A DNA stretch of 64,000 nucleotides from an uncultured Alphaproteobacteria bacterium. GTDB lineage: Bacteria > Pseudomonadota > Alphaproteobacteria > HIMB59 > GCA-002718135. Under the pieces are notes generated by a model, which was given only the letters and a program-made list of their open reading frames with translations, made no database searches and was not told where the DNA came from. Location: contig CACIXR010000007.1 of NCBI GenBank assembly GCA_902590695.1, positions 20,744-84,743 on the forward strand, read 5' to 3'. This document shows positions 9,739-18,984 of the stretch, piece by piece. A program made the translations under genes and the position numbers. Position 1 is the first letter of the stretch, and the number at the start of each line of letters is the position of its first letter.

Positions 9739-10442
9739 GTCGAAAATCCTTTTGAATAATTTACTTCTAACGTTTTAAAAACCCTGCCAGAGATTGTTGT
9801 TAAACATAAATATAATATTGCGGCTGTTATTAAGAAAGTTAAAGGTGAATGCTCAACGTTAGAAGATATTCTAGATTGACGCATAATTTCAACAAGACCA
9901 GTTACGGAAATGAGCGAAGTATCTTTAAGAGTTATTTGCCATACATTCCCTATTCCCGGTAAGGCATGTCTAATAACTTGAGGTGAAATAACTTTAAAAA
10001 AAATACTAAATTTATTCATACCCAGTGCTCTTGCAGCTTCTATTTGACCCTTAGATATAGCCAAATAAGAAGCTCTTAAAACTTCACTCGAATATGTAGC
10101 TGATATTACTGCAATGGCAATTGTCGCAATTGTAAGTGCGTTTAGTTCTATATATTTATTATATCCAAATACTTTAGCTATACTAATAACAACAGCATTG
10201 CCGCCAAAGAAAATTAGATAAATAACTAATAATTCAGGAACACCTCTTATTACTGTCGTATAAAAATTTGCAATAAATCTTGTTATTCTGTTTTGTATTA
10301 TCTTTGCCCAAACTGTAATAATTGCTAAAAAAAGACCCAACCCCATTGATAAAATGCTTACTAGTATAGTCATGAGTGTTGCAATAAGAAATTCATCGCC
10401 CCACCCTGCATCTCCAAATACAAGCTTATCAAATTTAAACAT
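9735..10442 (-). CDS. Polar amino acid ABC transporter permease (HisQ-like)
   Basis: TVIRGVPELLVIYLIFFGG...GQIEAARALGMNKFSIFFKVISPQ; 4-bp overlap with the partner permease. Confidence 0.88.
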   Translation of the reverse strand: MFKFDKLVFGDAGWGDEFLIATLMTILVSILSMGLGLFLAIITVWAKIIQNRITRFIANFYTTVIRGVPELLVIYLIFFGGNAVVISIAKVFGYNKYIELNALTIATIAIAVISATYSSEVLRASYLAISKGQIEAARALGMNKFSIFFKVISPQVIRHALPGIGNVWQITLKDTSLISVTGLVEIMRQSRISSNVEHSPLTFLITAAILYLCLTTISGRVFKTLEVNYSKGFST

Positions 10443-10501
10443 ATAAAACTAAACAAGTAATGATGAAAAATATACTTGTCTACCTTCTAATGTATGAAAT
10501 T

Positions 10502-11494
10502 TTAAATCAGAACTTTTTCTATTTCTTCAATCACTCTAGAGACAGGTATTTTATTGATATTTTTTGAGTTAAAATCACTTGAAGATATAGAAAATAGATT
10601 TGGATTTTCCGGAGTAAATTTTGTAGAATCTTTTGGACCAAAGAGTTTAATTAATGGGCAATATCCAGTTGATAACATATGACTAACACCACTATCATTT
10701 GAAATAGCCAATTGTAAATATTTAGTTGTTGCCATAATAATTTCTATATTTTGATATCCAGTAATATGATCCTCAATAAATATTGAGGAAGGATAAAGAT
10801 TTTTTAATTTTTCTTTTAAATATAATTCGTCAGGTCCAATAAAAAAAACTATAGTCTTATTATTTCCTTGAAGATAGTTACATAACTCGATGTATTTTTC
10901 TAAAGACCAAATCTTATTTATTTCACCTGCACCAGGTGCAATTCCTACATAGCTTTTTTGTTTTAATAAAATATTACTTATTTTTCTTTTGAGATTTTCA
11001 CTTATTGGAATTTTAAAATCACTTCTATTTTTTTTAGAAACTATTAAATCTAATAAATCTAAAATGTAGTTTAAATAATACTTTCTATTCTTATTATTTT
11101 TAATTTTTTTAGAAGAAAAAAAACCATTAGCTGATCCAGAAATAAAATTTTTATGCTTGATTCGTTTTAATGCTATGGTTCTTATTACTGATTTTTGTGT
11201 ATCTAATATATAATCAAAAAAATCACTCTCTAAATTATATTTTTTTGATATTTTATTCCAAAAAAATGGACTAAGATTTGCTTGATCAAGAATCTCATCA
11301 ATATAATTACTTGCAAAGAATTTAAGGGTATTTGAATAAACAGTTTTACCCTTATTTGTAAGCCAATATAATTTATAGTCTGGAAGTCTTGTTTTAATTT
11401 CGTGAAGAAGTTGTAATTTGATTATTCCATCTCCAATTTTTTCACCATTTGAAAAAACTAAAATTTTTTTAGTCATATTAGAACACTTTAACAC
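10502..11494 (-). CDS. Glycosyltransferase family 9 (heptosyltransferase-like)
   Basis: GIAPGAGEINKIWSLEKYIELCNYL and NDSGVSHMLSTG...KLFGPKDSTKFTPENPN. Confidence 0.82.
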   Translation of the reverse strand: MLKCSNMTKKILVFSNGEKIGDGIIKLQLLHEIKTRLPDYKLYWLTNKGKTVYSNTLKFFASNYIDEILDQANLSPFFWNKISKKYNLESDFFDYILDTQKSVIRTIALKRIKHKNFISGSANGFFSSKKIKNNKNRKYYLNYILDLLDLIVSKKNRSDFKIPISENLKRKISNILLKQKSYVGIAPGAGEINKIWSLEKYIELCNYLQGNNKTIVFFIGPDELYLKEKLKNLYPSSIFIEDHITGYQNIEIIMATTKYLQLAISNDSGVSHMLSTGYCPLIKLFGPKDSTKFTPENPNLFSISSSDFNSKNINKIPVSRVIEEIEKVLI

Positions 11495-11699
11495 AAATTT
11501 TTTAAGAGTCTAATTTTGAAGAATTGTAGGATTAAATAGCGTAAATAAAACAAAACATTTCGAGGGTAATAAAAGGTAACATTGAAGACCTAGTTAACTA
11601 ACCAAAAATTATCAAAACTTAGACTTTTCTCTTATAAAAGCTGTGTAGTTTATCTTTGCAAAAGCAAAAAAGTTACGCTCAAAAAAAAGTAAAAAAAAG

Positions 11700-11775
<76 letters not shown>

Positions 11776-11827
11776 ACAAGACATCAGATAAAGTATTTAT
11801 AATTAAATTCAATTAAAAATAGAATAA

Positions 11828-12007
11828 TTAATCAGATTTTATTTGCAGCCCATGTTCATCTGTAAGCCATTTCATTAAATCAAGATTGGCACATTTTTTT
11901 GAACAAAAAGGTATAAAAGGTTCTTTAGAAACCTTTTTACATGTTGGGCATTTAGATTTTTTTTTTAATGAAATAATATTATTTTTTTTGGATTTTTTTA
12001 CTTCCAT
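11828..12007 (-). CDS. yacG: YacG zinc-ribbon protein (DNA gyrase inhibitor family), 59 aa, absent from ORF track
   Basis: Manual translation [59 protein letters not shown]; CPxC...FCSxxCxxxDLxxW signature; overlaps infA 3' end by 10 bp. Confidence 0.88.
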   Translation of the reverse strand: MEVKKSKKNNIISLKKKSKCPTCKKVSKEPFIPFCSKKCANLDLMKWLTDEHGLQIKSD

Positions 12008-12216
12008 CTAAAAGTAATTCTACCTTTTGTTAAATCATAAGGTGTCATTTCTACTGTCACTTTATCACCAGCTAATACTCTTATTCTATTTTTTCTCATT
12101 TTTCCTGATGAGTGAGCTAGAATTTCATGATCATTTTCTAATTTTACTTTAAACATTGCATTTGGAAGAAGTTCTAATACAACTCCCTGAAATTCAATCG
12201 ATCCTTCTTTTGGCAT
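11998..12216 (-). CDS. infA: Translation initiation factor IF-1
   Basis: 72 aa; [67 protein letters not shown]. Confidence 0.97.
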   Translation of the reverse strand: MPKEGSIEFQGVVLELLPNAMFKVKLENDHEILAHSSGKMRKNRIRVLAGDKVTVEMTPYDLTKGRITFRWK

Positions 12217-12240
12217 ATTTTTATAAGCTTATAGTAAAAA

Positions 12241-13521
12241 TTATTTCTTTTGTCTAATTTTAACTGACAATTTATGTCCATCCAGACCTTCAAGTCCCGA
12301 CATTTTTTGAGTATCTTCTGAAAGAGCATAAAAAGATTTTTTATTCATCTCAACAATAGAGCTTCTTTTCATAAAATCTAAAACACCTAACCCTGATGAA
12401 AATTTTGCAGCTCCTGATGTCGGCAATACATGATTAGTTCCTACAATATAATCACCAAAAGCTTCGACAGAGTATTCACCTAAAAATAAACCACCAGCAT
12501 TATTTATATTCGATAACAATTTTTTATTATCAGAAATGTGAATATGTAAATGTTCTGGTGCAACAAAATTTATAATTTCTGAAGCAAGTTCCATATTATC
12601 CACCAAAGCAATAATTCCATTATTATTTAAACTTTTTTCAATTATTTTCTTCTTTGATAAATGTTTTTTTATTTTTTTAATTGAACTTAAGACTTTAGTT
12701 GCAAAATCTTTATTATCCGTAATTAAAATTGATTGTGCATTTTCATCATGTTCTGCTTGAGCTATTAGATCTGAAGCTACCCAATCTGGGTTATTATCAT
12801 TGTTCGCAACCACTATTATTTCAGATGGTCCTGCTAGTAAATCAATACCTACTTTTCCATACAATTGTTTTTTTGCCTCTGCTACATAAGCATTACCAGG
12901 TCCAAATATTTTATTTACTGGCTTAATAGTTTGAGTGCCAAAAGTAAGCGCGCTGATAGCTTGAGCTCCTCCTACAAAATATGTTTCTTTAATACCTAAT
13001 TCCTTAATTAATTTTATAAAATATGGATTAATTGATTTAGTTGGTGGTGTTATACAAACTATTCTTTTTACTCCAGCTATGATTGCAGGTACTGCATTCA
13101 TAATTAAAGATGAGGGATAAAAAGCCCTTCCTCCAGGTACGTACAAGCCAACTGAGTCAATAGGCTTCCATACAGATTTTAATGTTGCACCATTATTAGT
13201 ATAGATGATATTTTTAGGTAATTGTTTTTTGTGAAATGATGAAATATTTTTTATAGCTTTTTTAAAACTATTAAATATTTGTGGCTCAACTTTAGATTGT
13301 ATTTTGATATGTGATAAATCTAAACTAAGATCTTGATTACTAATTTTAACTTTATCAAATTTTGCTGCATACTTAATAAGAGATTTATCGCCATTTTTTT
13401 TAACATCATAAATAATTTTTTTTACATCTTCTTGAATTGATTTACTTGATAATGAATTTCTTTTTTCAATTTTTGTCTGAACTTGATTATAAAAATTTTT
13501 ATTAAATTTTATTATTTTCAT
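12241..13521 (-). CDS. hisD: Histidinol dehydrogenase
   Basis: WKPIDSVGLYVPGGRAFYPSSLIMNAVPA, VGGAQAISALTFGT, GPGNAYVAEAKKQL, DLLAGPSEIIV, LPTSGAAKFSSGLGVLDFMKR. Confidence 0.97.
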   Translation of the reverse strand: MKIIKFNKNFYNQVQTKIEKRNSLSSKSIQEDVKKIIYDVKKNGDKSLIKYAAKFDKVKISNQDLSLDLSHIKIQSKVEPQIFNSFKKAIKNISSFHKKQLPKNIIYTNNGATLKSVWKPIDSVGLYVPGGRAFYPSSLIMNAVPAIIAGVKRIVCITPPTKSINPYFIKLIKELGIKETYFVGGAQAISALTFGTQTIKPVNKIFGPGNAYVAEAKKQLYGKVGIDLLAGPSEIIVVANNDNNPDWVASDLIAQAEHDENAQSILITDNKDFATKVLSSIKKIKKHLSKKKIIEKSLNNNGIIALVDNMELASEIINFVAPEHLHIHISDNKKLLSNINNAGGLFLGEYSVEAFGDYIVGTNHVLPTSGAAKFSSGLGVLDFMKRSSIVEMNKKSFYALSEDTQKMSGLEGLDGHKLSVKIRQKK

Positions 13522-14165
13522 TTAACAAAAGCACCTATTTCAGAAATAATTTTTGAAACCTCATTCATATTTGTCTTATAAGCTGATCTATTGACAATTA
13601 ATTTAGATTGAATTTTCATTATTTCTTCAATTTCAGTCAAACCATTTTCTTTCAATGTATTTCCTGTAGAAACTAAATCTACAATTCTCCTACACATATT
13701 TAAAGAAGGAGCTAATTCCATTGAACCACTTAGTTTTATAATTTCTACTTGTATTCCCTTATTATAAAAAAATTTTTTAGTAATATTTGGGTATTTAGTA
13801 GCAATTCTAATATTACTCCAGGTTTCTGGATCCTCTTTTTTTAATAAGGATTTCAGAGCAGCTACAGAAATTCGACAATGACCAATATTTAAATCAAGTG
13901 GAGCATATATTTCTGAGTAATCAAATTCATTAATTACATCTTCACCAGCTATTCCTATTTGTGCAGCTCCGAATGCAACAAATGTACATGCATCAAAGGC
14001 TCTTACTTTAATATACTCAATGTTTCTTTTTTTAGATTTGAAGGTTAACTTTCTTATATCTTTATCAAATAGTAGAGGATCAGGTGCAAAACTTGTTTTA
14101 AGTAACAAGTTTTTACATTCTTTTGTTATTCTGCCTCTTGGTACTGCAATAACTATTTTGCTCAT
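13518..14165 (-). CDS. hisG: ATP phosphoribosyltransferase, short (HisZ-dependent-type) catalytic subunit
   Basis: AVPRGRITKE, GAAQIGIAGEDVINE, IRIATKYPNITKKFF, LSGSMELAP; 215 aa, no C-terminal regulatory domain. Confidence 0.93.
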   Translation of the reverse strand: MSKIVIAVPRGRITKECKNLLLKTSFAPDPLLFDKDIRKLTFKSKKRNIEYIKVRAFDACTFVAFGAAQIGIAGEDVINEFDYSEIYAPLDLNIGHCRISVAALKSLLKKEDPETWSNIRIATKYPNITKKFFYNKGIQVEIIKLSGSMELAPSLNMCRRIVDLVSTGNTLKENGLTEIEEIMKIQSKLIVNRSAYKTNMNEVSKIISEIGAFVK

Positions 14166-14211
14166 AAATTGCAGGCTTTTATATTGTGATCAAAGAAAAA
14201 ACTAGAAAAAG

Positions 14212-15468
14212 TTAGTTTTTCTGTCTTTTTATTTTTGCCCCTAAGCTACCTAATGTTTTTTCAATATTTTCATAGCCTCTATCAAGATGATAGACACGAT
14301 TTAGTGTTGTTTGACCATTCGCATTCATCGCAGCTAATACTAAACTTATACTAGCTCGTAAATCACTAGCCATTACCTGCGCTCCTTTAAATGTTTGATT
14401 TCCTATTATTGTAGCGGTATCTTTTTCTACTGTAATATTCGCACCTAATCGATTCAGTTCAGGAACATGCATGAATCTATTTTCAAAAATTGTTTCTTTA
14501 ATTTTTGACTTTCCATCTGAGATACACATAAGAGACATTAACTGAGCTTGTAAATCGGTGGGAAAACCTGGATATGGACTAGTTGAAAGACTAGTAGATT
14601 TTAGTTTTGATCCTTTAGAGACTTTTATCGAATTTTTACTTACTTTTAATTTTGCACCCATTTTTTTTAAAATATCAATTAACGATTTTAAATAAATAGT
14701 ATTAAAGTTGTTTATTTCTAAAGCTGAATTTAACATCAAAGCTGCAATTATATATGTGCCAGCTACAATTCTATCAGCAATTATCTCATGCTCTGCTTTT
14801 TTTAAATTTGTTACACCTTGTACAAGAATAGTTTTTGTTCCATGACCTTCTATTTTTGCACCCATTTTTATAAGACATTTTGACAAATCTTCTATTTCTG
14901 GTTCTCTTGCAGCATTAGAAATTTTAGTTTCACCTTTTGCCAATACTGATGCCATTAGTATATTTTCAGTCGCTCCTACGCTTGGAAAAGGTAATTTAAT
15001 TTTATTTCCAATCAATTGTGATTTAACACTGCCAACAACAAAGCCATTTTGAATTTCAAAATTAGCTCCCAATTTTGATAAACCAGCAAGATGTATGTCT
15101 ATTGGCCTAGTTCCAATGGCACATCCTCCTGGTAAAGATATTCTAGCCTCACCAAATCGAGAAAGTAATGGACCTAGAATCAATATAGAGGCTCTCATTT
15201 TTCGCACAACATCATAATCTGCTGATAAATTTTTAATTTTTGAGGGATTTATTTTTAATTTATTTTTTTTGTGTTCAATTTTTATACCATAATTTTTCAG
15301 TAATTTTATTAAATTTAGAACATCAACCACATTAGGTACATTTGAGAGTTTTAAAGTTTTTTCAGATAAAAGGGAAGATACTATAATCGGTAGTGCAGAA
15401 TTTTTTGAACCATGAACATTTACTGAGCCAGAAATTTTAGAATTTCCTTTTATTATTAATTTATCCAT
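14212..15468 (-). CDS. murA: UDP-N-acetylglucosamine 1-carboxyvinyltransferase
   Basis: GSKNSALPIIVSSLL, RMRASILILGPLL, PGGCAIGTRPIDIHL, TPYPGFPTDLQAQ-like (SPYPGFPTDLQAQLMSL). Confidence 0.97.
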   Translation of the reverse strand: MDKLIIKGNSKISGSVNVHGSKNSALPIIVSSLLSEKTLKLSNVPNVVDVLNLIKLLKNYGIKIEHKKNKLKINPSKIKNLSADYDVVRKMRASILILGPLLSRFGEARISLPGGCAIGTRPIDIHLAGLSKLGANFEIQNGFVVGSVKSQLIGNKIKLPFPSVGATENILMASVLAKGETKISNAAREPEIEDLSKCLIKMGAKIEGHGTKTILVQGVTNLKKAEHEIIADRIVAGTYIIAALMLNSALEINNFNTIYLKSLIDILKKMGAKLKVSKNSIKVSKGSKLKSTSLSTSPYPGFPTDLQAQLMSLMCISDGKSKIKETIFENRFMHVPELNRLGANITVEKDTATIIGNQTFKGAQVMASDLRASISLVLAAMNANGQTTLNRVYHLDRGYENIEKTLGSLGAKIKRQKN

Positions 15469-15610
15469 TTTTGCTAATAGCTTTTTTTCTTTTTAAAATA
15501 TTTGATTTGAGCTTTATTTCTAACCTTTTTAATCTCGTTAAGCGTATTTCTTTTTTAGAACCATCTTTTGCATGAATTTTATCTTTTTCTTTATTTAGTT
15601 TATCTGTCAC
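15461..15610 (-). CDS. Putative 49-aa basic protein, 8-bp overlap with murA start
   Basis: Manual translation from GTG: (V/M)TDKLNKEKDKIHAKDGSKKEIRLTRLKRLEIKLKSNILKRKKAISKNG*; tight spacing to both neighbours; not in ORF track. Confidence 0.35.
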   Translation of the reverse strand: MTDKLNKEKDKIHAKDGSKKEIRLTRLKRLEIKLKSNILKRKKAISKNG

Positions 15611-15619
15611 AATTAAGAT

Positions 15620-15808
15620 TTAATTATTGTTATTATTTTTTTTTAATCCATTTTTAGAGCATTTCTTAGAACAATATAAAACATTTTTCCAATCTCTTTC
15701 CCATTTTTTTCTCCAAGAGAATGGCTTATTGCAAACAATACAAACTTTAGATGGTAAGTTTTTCTTCAAAATTTTACTCAAATAGGTAAAAATATCCGTA
15801 GGCAACAA
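15620..15808 (-). CDS. DUF2256-family small zinc-binding protein
   Basis: [28 protein letters not shown]; likely real start is TTG at 15781 rather than TTG at 15808. Confidence 0.75.
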   Translation of the reverse strand: MLPTDIFTYLSKILKKNLPSKVCIVCNKPFSWRKKWERDWKNVLYCSKKCSKNGLKKNNNNN

Positions 15809-16922
15809 CTAATGCAGGAATTGCACTATAAAGGGTCGCTAAAATTGCAGCTTTTGGGGCAAGAGCAATTGCTGGGAATAAAGCATCTCCATCATTTGAA
15901 ATAGCATTACCAAGCTCTGCAGAAAGAGGAATATAGCCATTTAGATAAAACGTTGCTACAACAACTTGCGGTCCACAACCAGGTAAAAAACCAAATAGAA
16001 TTGCTACTAGTGGAACAAACGGTAACCATAAATCAAAAAATATTTTTAAATCTAAATTTGTAAAGTACATAAATATTTCAAAGACAAGAAAACCACTGAT
16101 GACCCAGGTGGTTACAAAATTAGTTGTATCTACTACTCTTGATAATAATCCTCTACTTTTGTCAGTTGAGCATTGAAAATCACTTAATGGATTTAATGAC
16201 CACATAAATATTGAAAGTATTGCTCCAGCAGAAGCTACAAAAACTAAAAGTGAGTTATAAGCTGGTGAAAATTCTATCTGGAATGCAACTAGAATACCTA
16301 AAATAAAACCAGGGATAAATAAAAAAAGCCAAAAGAAATTAAAATTCGATACAAAAGTTTTATTTATTTTTTCAAATTCAACTTTTATTTTTGTCTCTGA
16401 TTGCATAAAATTTATGCCATGGATAAAATCTATTATATAACCAGAAATTGATCCAACAATTATTCCAATTCCAAATATTAAAAGTCCTGTTGTGGGCTCA
16501 ATAGCAAGTATTAAAAAAGCTGCATCGCCCATTGTTGCTGTTAACACAGCAACTAAAGATCCAAAAGAAATACGCCCCTGAATATATTGCGTCACAACTA
16601 TTATAGCTCCACCACATCCAGGTATTGCACCTAAAAAAGCAGCAATACCGACATGGAACTTTTGTGTCTTAGATAAAAAATTCTTTACATCAAACTTTGT
16701 TAAACTGTCCAATCCAATAAAAACAAAAAGAGTAAATCCTACAAAAACAGATACTTGGATATAAGCATCTATCATTGATGATCGTATAACTTCTCCAAAC
16801 TCTCCTCCTTGAAAAACAAGAGAAAGCAATAATAGACCAAAAAAAGATTTCTTTAATAACCTTCCATCATTCTCAAGAATGATCTTTGTTTTTTCATTAA
16901 TAGCGTTAATTAGAGCATTCAT
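15774..16922 (-). CDS. 10-TM putative heavy-metal (manganese) exporter, ArsP_2-like
   Basis: Two halves each with a PGCGG/PGCGPQ motif ([30 protein letters not shown]) and DGDALFP; divergent from mntR. Confidence 0.75.
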   Translation of the reverse strand: MNALINAINEKTKIILENDGRLLKKSFFGLLLLSLVFQGGEFGEVIRSSMIDAYIQVSVFVGFTLFVFIGLDSLTKFDVKNFLSKTQKFHVGIAAFLGAIPGCGGAIIVVTQYIQGRISFGSLVAVLTATMGDAAFLILAIEPTTGLLIFGIGIIVGSISGYIIDFIHGINFMQSETKIKVEFEKINKTFVSNFNFFWLFLFIPGFILGILVAFQIEFSPAYNSLLVFVASAGAILSIFMWSLNPLSDFQCSTDKSRGLLSRVVDTTNFVTTWVISGFLVFEIFMYFTNLDLKIFFDLWLPFVPLVAILFGFLPGCGPQVVVATFYLNGYIPLSAELGNAISNDGDALFPAIALAPKAAILATLYSAIPALVVAYGYFYLFE

Positions 16923-16942
16923 TGAATGTATATATAGCTAAT

Positions 16943-16965
16943 AAATATAGCTATGGCTACATTTT
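16943..16965. promoter_or_regulatory. Candidate MntR operator
   Basis: AAATATAGCTATGGCTACATTTT: imperfect dyad resembling the enterobacterial MntR box (AAACATAGCAAAGGCTATGTTT-like, from memory), in the 53-bp divergent intergenic region. Confidence 0.6.
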
Positions 16966-16987
16966 CTGTTAATTTTTGTTGATTATT

Positions 16988-17392
16988 ATGCTAAAAAAAA
17001 GGATGTCATTTAGCAAAGTCCGAAATGCTCATAAAACAGAAAATACTGAAGATTATTTAGAACTAATTGCAGAACTTTTAAATTCCAAAGGTGAAGCTCG
17101 TATTGTTGATATTGCTGAAAGCTTGGGTATTGCACAAGCCACAGCCAATAAAACAATACAAAGATTACAAACACAGGGTTTCATTAAAAGAGAACCTTAT
17201 CGATCGATTTTTTTAACTTTAAAAGGTCAGAAAATTGCCAGTCAATCAAAAAAGAGGCACAATATTGTATACAATTTTTTACTAAATCTTGGTTTAGACA
17301 AAAATACGGCCTCTGAAGATGCTGAAGGGATAGAGCATCATGTTAGTGAAAAGACACTTCGAAAAATGGATAATTTTAACTCGAAAAAATAA
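16988..17392 (+). CDS. mntR: Mn-dependent DtxR-family regulator MntR
   Basis: TEDYLELIAELLNSKGEARIVDIAESLGIAQATANKTIQRLQTQGFIKREPYRSIFLT...EDAEGIEHHVSEKTLRKM; start uncertain (ATG 16988 or 17003). Confidence 0.88.
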   Translation: MLKKRMSFSKVRNAHKTENTEDYLELIAELLNSKGEARIVDIAESLGIAQATANKTIQRLQTQGFIKREPYRSIFLTLKGQKIASQSKKRHNIVYNFLLNLGLDKNTASEDAEGIEHHVSEKTLRKMDNFNSKK

Positions 17393-17432
17393 ATTTAATT
17401 TATTGCCAAATCAATTTTATCTAGTGTATAAA

Positions 17433-17465
17433 AAAAGAAGGGACACGGCGAATATCCCTTCTTTT
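17433..17465. terminator. Bidirectional intrinsic terminator between mntR and the convergent methyltransferase
   Basis: AAAAGAAGGGA-cacggcgaata-TCCCTTCTTTT. Confidence 0.8.
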
Positions 17466-17556
17466 CATCGTTGGTTTATGGATAGAAAATAAACTTAAGT
17501 AATAAATACCCGATTCTCGGTTTTGGCTCAAATTTTTTAATTAAAAAGCCTAAATT

Positions 17557-18180
17557 TTAATACTTTTGTAATAAAACAATTTTTATTTTTATTTTATTTT
17601 TGAAATCTTTGTTCAAAGGTAAATACTTTAAGGGCCTAGAAATTTTAATGATTTTTAATGACTTTCTATGTTTTTTTAAAATACTTAAAAAATCCTGTTG
17701 CTGCCATAAATCAATTCTATGAGTAAATAATGCAAAGCCTTTTTGTTTAATATTTTTATTAACATTAACAAAAAGTTTATCAAAGTTTTTACAATACGTC
17801 ATAGAGCCTATCAAAGAAATAAGGTCAAATTTTATTTTATAATTATGTAATTGTTCAAAGTTTTTTATTTGTAATTTTTTATAAATTTTTTTTTCTGATG
17901 AAATTTTTAAGCTTTTTTTTGAAATATCTGATCCATATATATGACTTTTTGGATAAGCTTTTTTTAATTCGGCACCGAATAAACCAGTCCCACATGCTAA
18001 ATCTAAGATATTTTTTGGTTTAAAATTAGTTGTTTCTTTTAAAAATTTAATGCTTTTTTTGGGTGCTTGATAATTCCATAACTTAAGTGTTTCATCATAT
18101 TTTTCAGACCAATCATCATAATATTTTTTAGTTTTATTTAAATTTCCAACACCTGAAACTAATGATTTAAAATTATACAT
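17557..18180 (-). CDS. Class I SAM-dependent methyltransferase
   Basis: ILDLACGTGLFGAELKKAYP motif I, YGSDISKKSL. Confidence 0.85.
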   Translation of the reverse strand: MYNFKSLVSGVGNLNKTKKYYDDWSEKYDETLKLWNYQAPKKSIKFLKETTNFKPKNILDLACGTGLFGAELKKAYPKSHIYGSDISKKSLKISSEKKIYKKLQIKNFEQLHNYKIKFDLISLIGSMTYCKNFDKLFVNVNKNIKQKGFALFTHRIDLWQQQDFLSILKKHRKSLKIIKISRPLKYLPLNKDFKNKIKIKIVLLQKY

Positions 18181-18979
18181 ATTTTAAAGAAGGAATTTTT
18201 TTTCTTATTTTTTTTACATCAGGAATATTAATAGTTGAGTTTAGAATTGCAGGTTTATTTTTAGTACTATTTATAATGTTCCCCCAGGGGTCTAGTAAAA
18301 GAGAATATCCATAAGTCTTTCTTTTCATATGATGATTTCCACACATACCTGTTGCTACAATAAATACATTATTCTCTATAGCTCGTGATCTATTCAAAAC
18401 CTCCCAATGATCTTTTCCAGTTGGTCTAGTGAAAGCAGCAGGAACTAAAATAATTGAACAATCTTTTTTAGCAAGTTGCCTGTATAAATTAGGAAATCGT
18501 AGATCGTAACAAATTGTCATTCCTAATTTAATATTATTAATTTTAGTATGAATTATTTTATTTCCTGCTTTAAACAAAGATGATTCATGATGTTTTTCGT
18601 TATTATTAATTTTAACATCAAACATATGAATTTTATCATATGTTTTTGTGATTACCCCATTATGATCAATAAAAAAAGATCTATTAACCAATTTGGTTTT
18701 GTTCTTAATTTTTAAAAGTAAAGAGCCTAGATTTATATTAATTTTATTTTTCTTAGCAAAATCTTTTGCCATCTTCAAAACTGGGCAGGTATGTTGATAT
18801 GGGGCATTTAAAATTAAATAATTTTTATTGTCGGTAATAATATTCGAGCATTCTGGTGTGCAAATTAAGTGAGGTTTAAATTTTAATGTATTATTAAAAC
18901 TTTTCTGAAGAATCTCTGCATTTAAAGTTGGGATATGACTTGCTTGAAATTGAACTTGAGATATTTTTAATTTATTCAT
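18173..18979 (-). CDS. Carbon-nitrogen hydrolase (Nit1/omega-amidase-like)
   Basis: YDKIHMFDV, LGMTICYDLRFPNLYRQLAKK (Cys nucleophile), PAAFTRPTGKDHWEVLNRSRAIEN. Confidence 0.9.
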   Translation of the reverse strand: MNKLKISQVQFQASHIPTLNAEILQKSFNNTLKFKPHLICTPECSNIITDNKNYLILNAPYQHTCPVLKMAKDFAKKNKININLGSLLLKIKNKTKLVNRSFFIDHNGVITKTYDKIHMFDVKINNNEKHHESSLFKAGNKIIHTKINNIKLGMTICYDLRFPNLYRQLAKKDCSIILVPAAFTRPTGKDHWEVLNRSRAIENNVFIVATGMCGNHHMKRKTYGYSLLLDPWGNIINSTKNKPAILNSTINIPDVKKIRKKIPSLKYV

Positions 18980-18984
18980 TAATT

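Noticed and set aside
13518-14165. Short HisG considered as a truncated gene
   Set aside because: 215 aa matches the known short-form HisG that works with HisZ; not a truncation. HisZ is simply outside the window.
15620-15640. Poly-Asn tail (NNNNN) of the DUF2256 protein as a phase-variable tract
   Set aside because: Only five codons at the very C-terminus; simple AT-rich low complexity with no expected functional effect.
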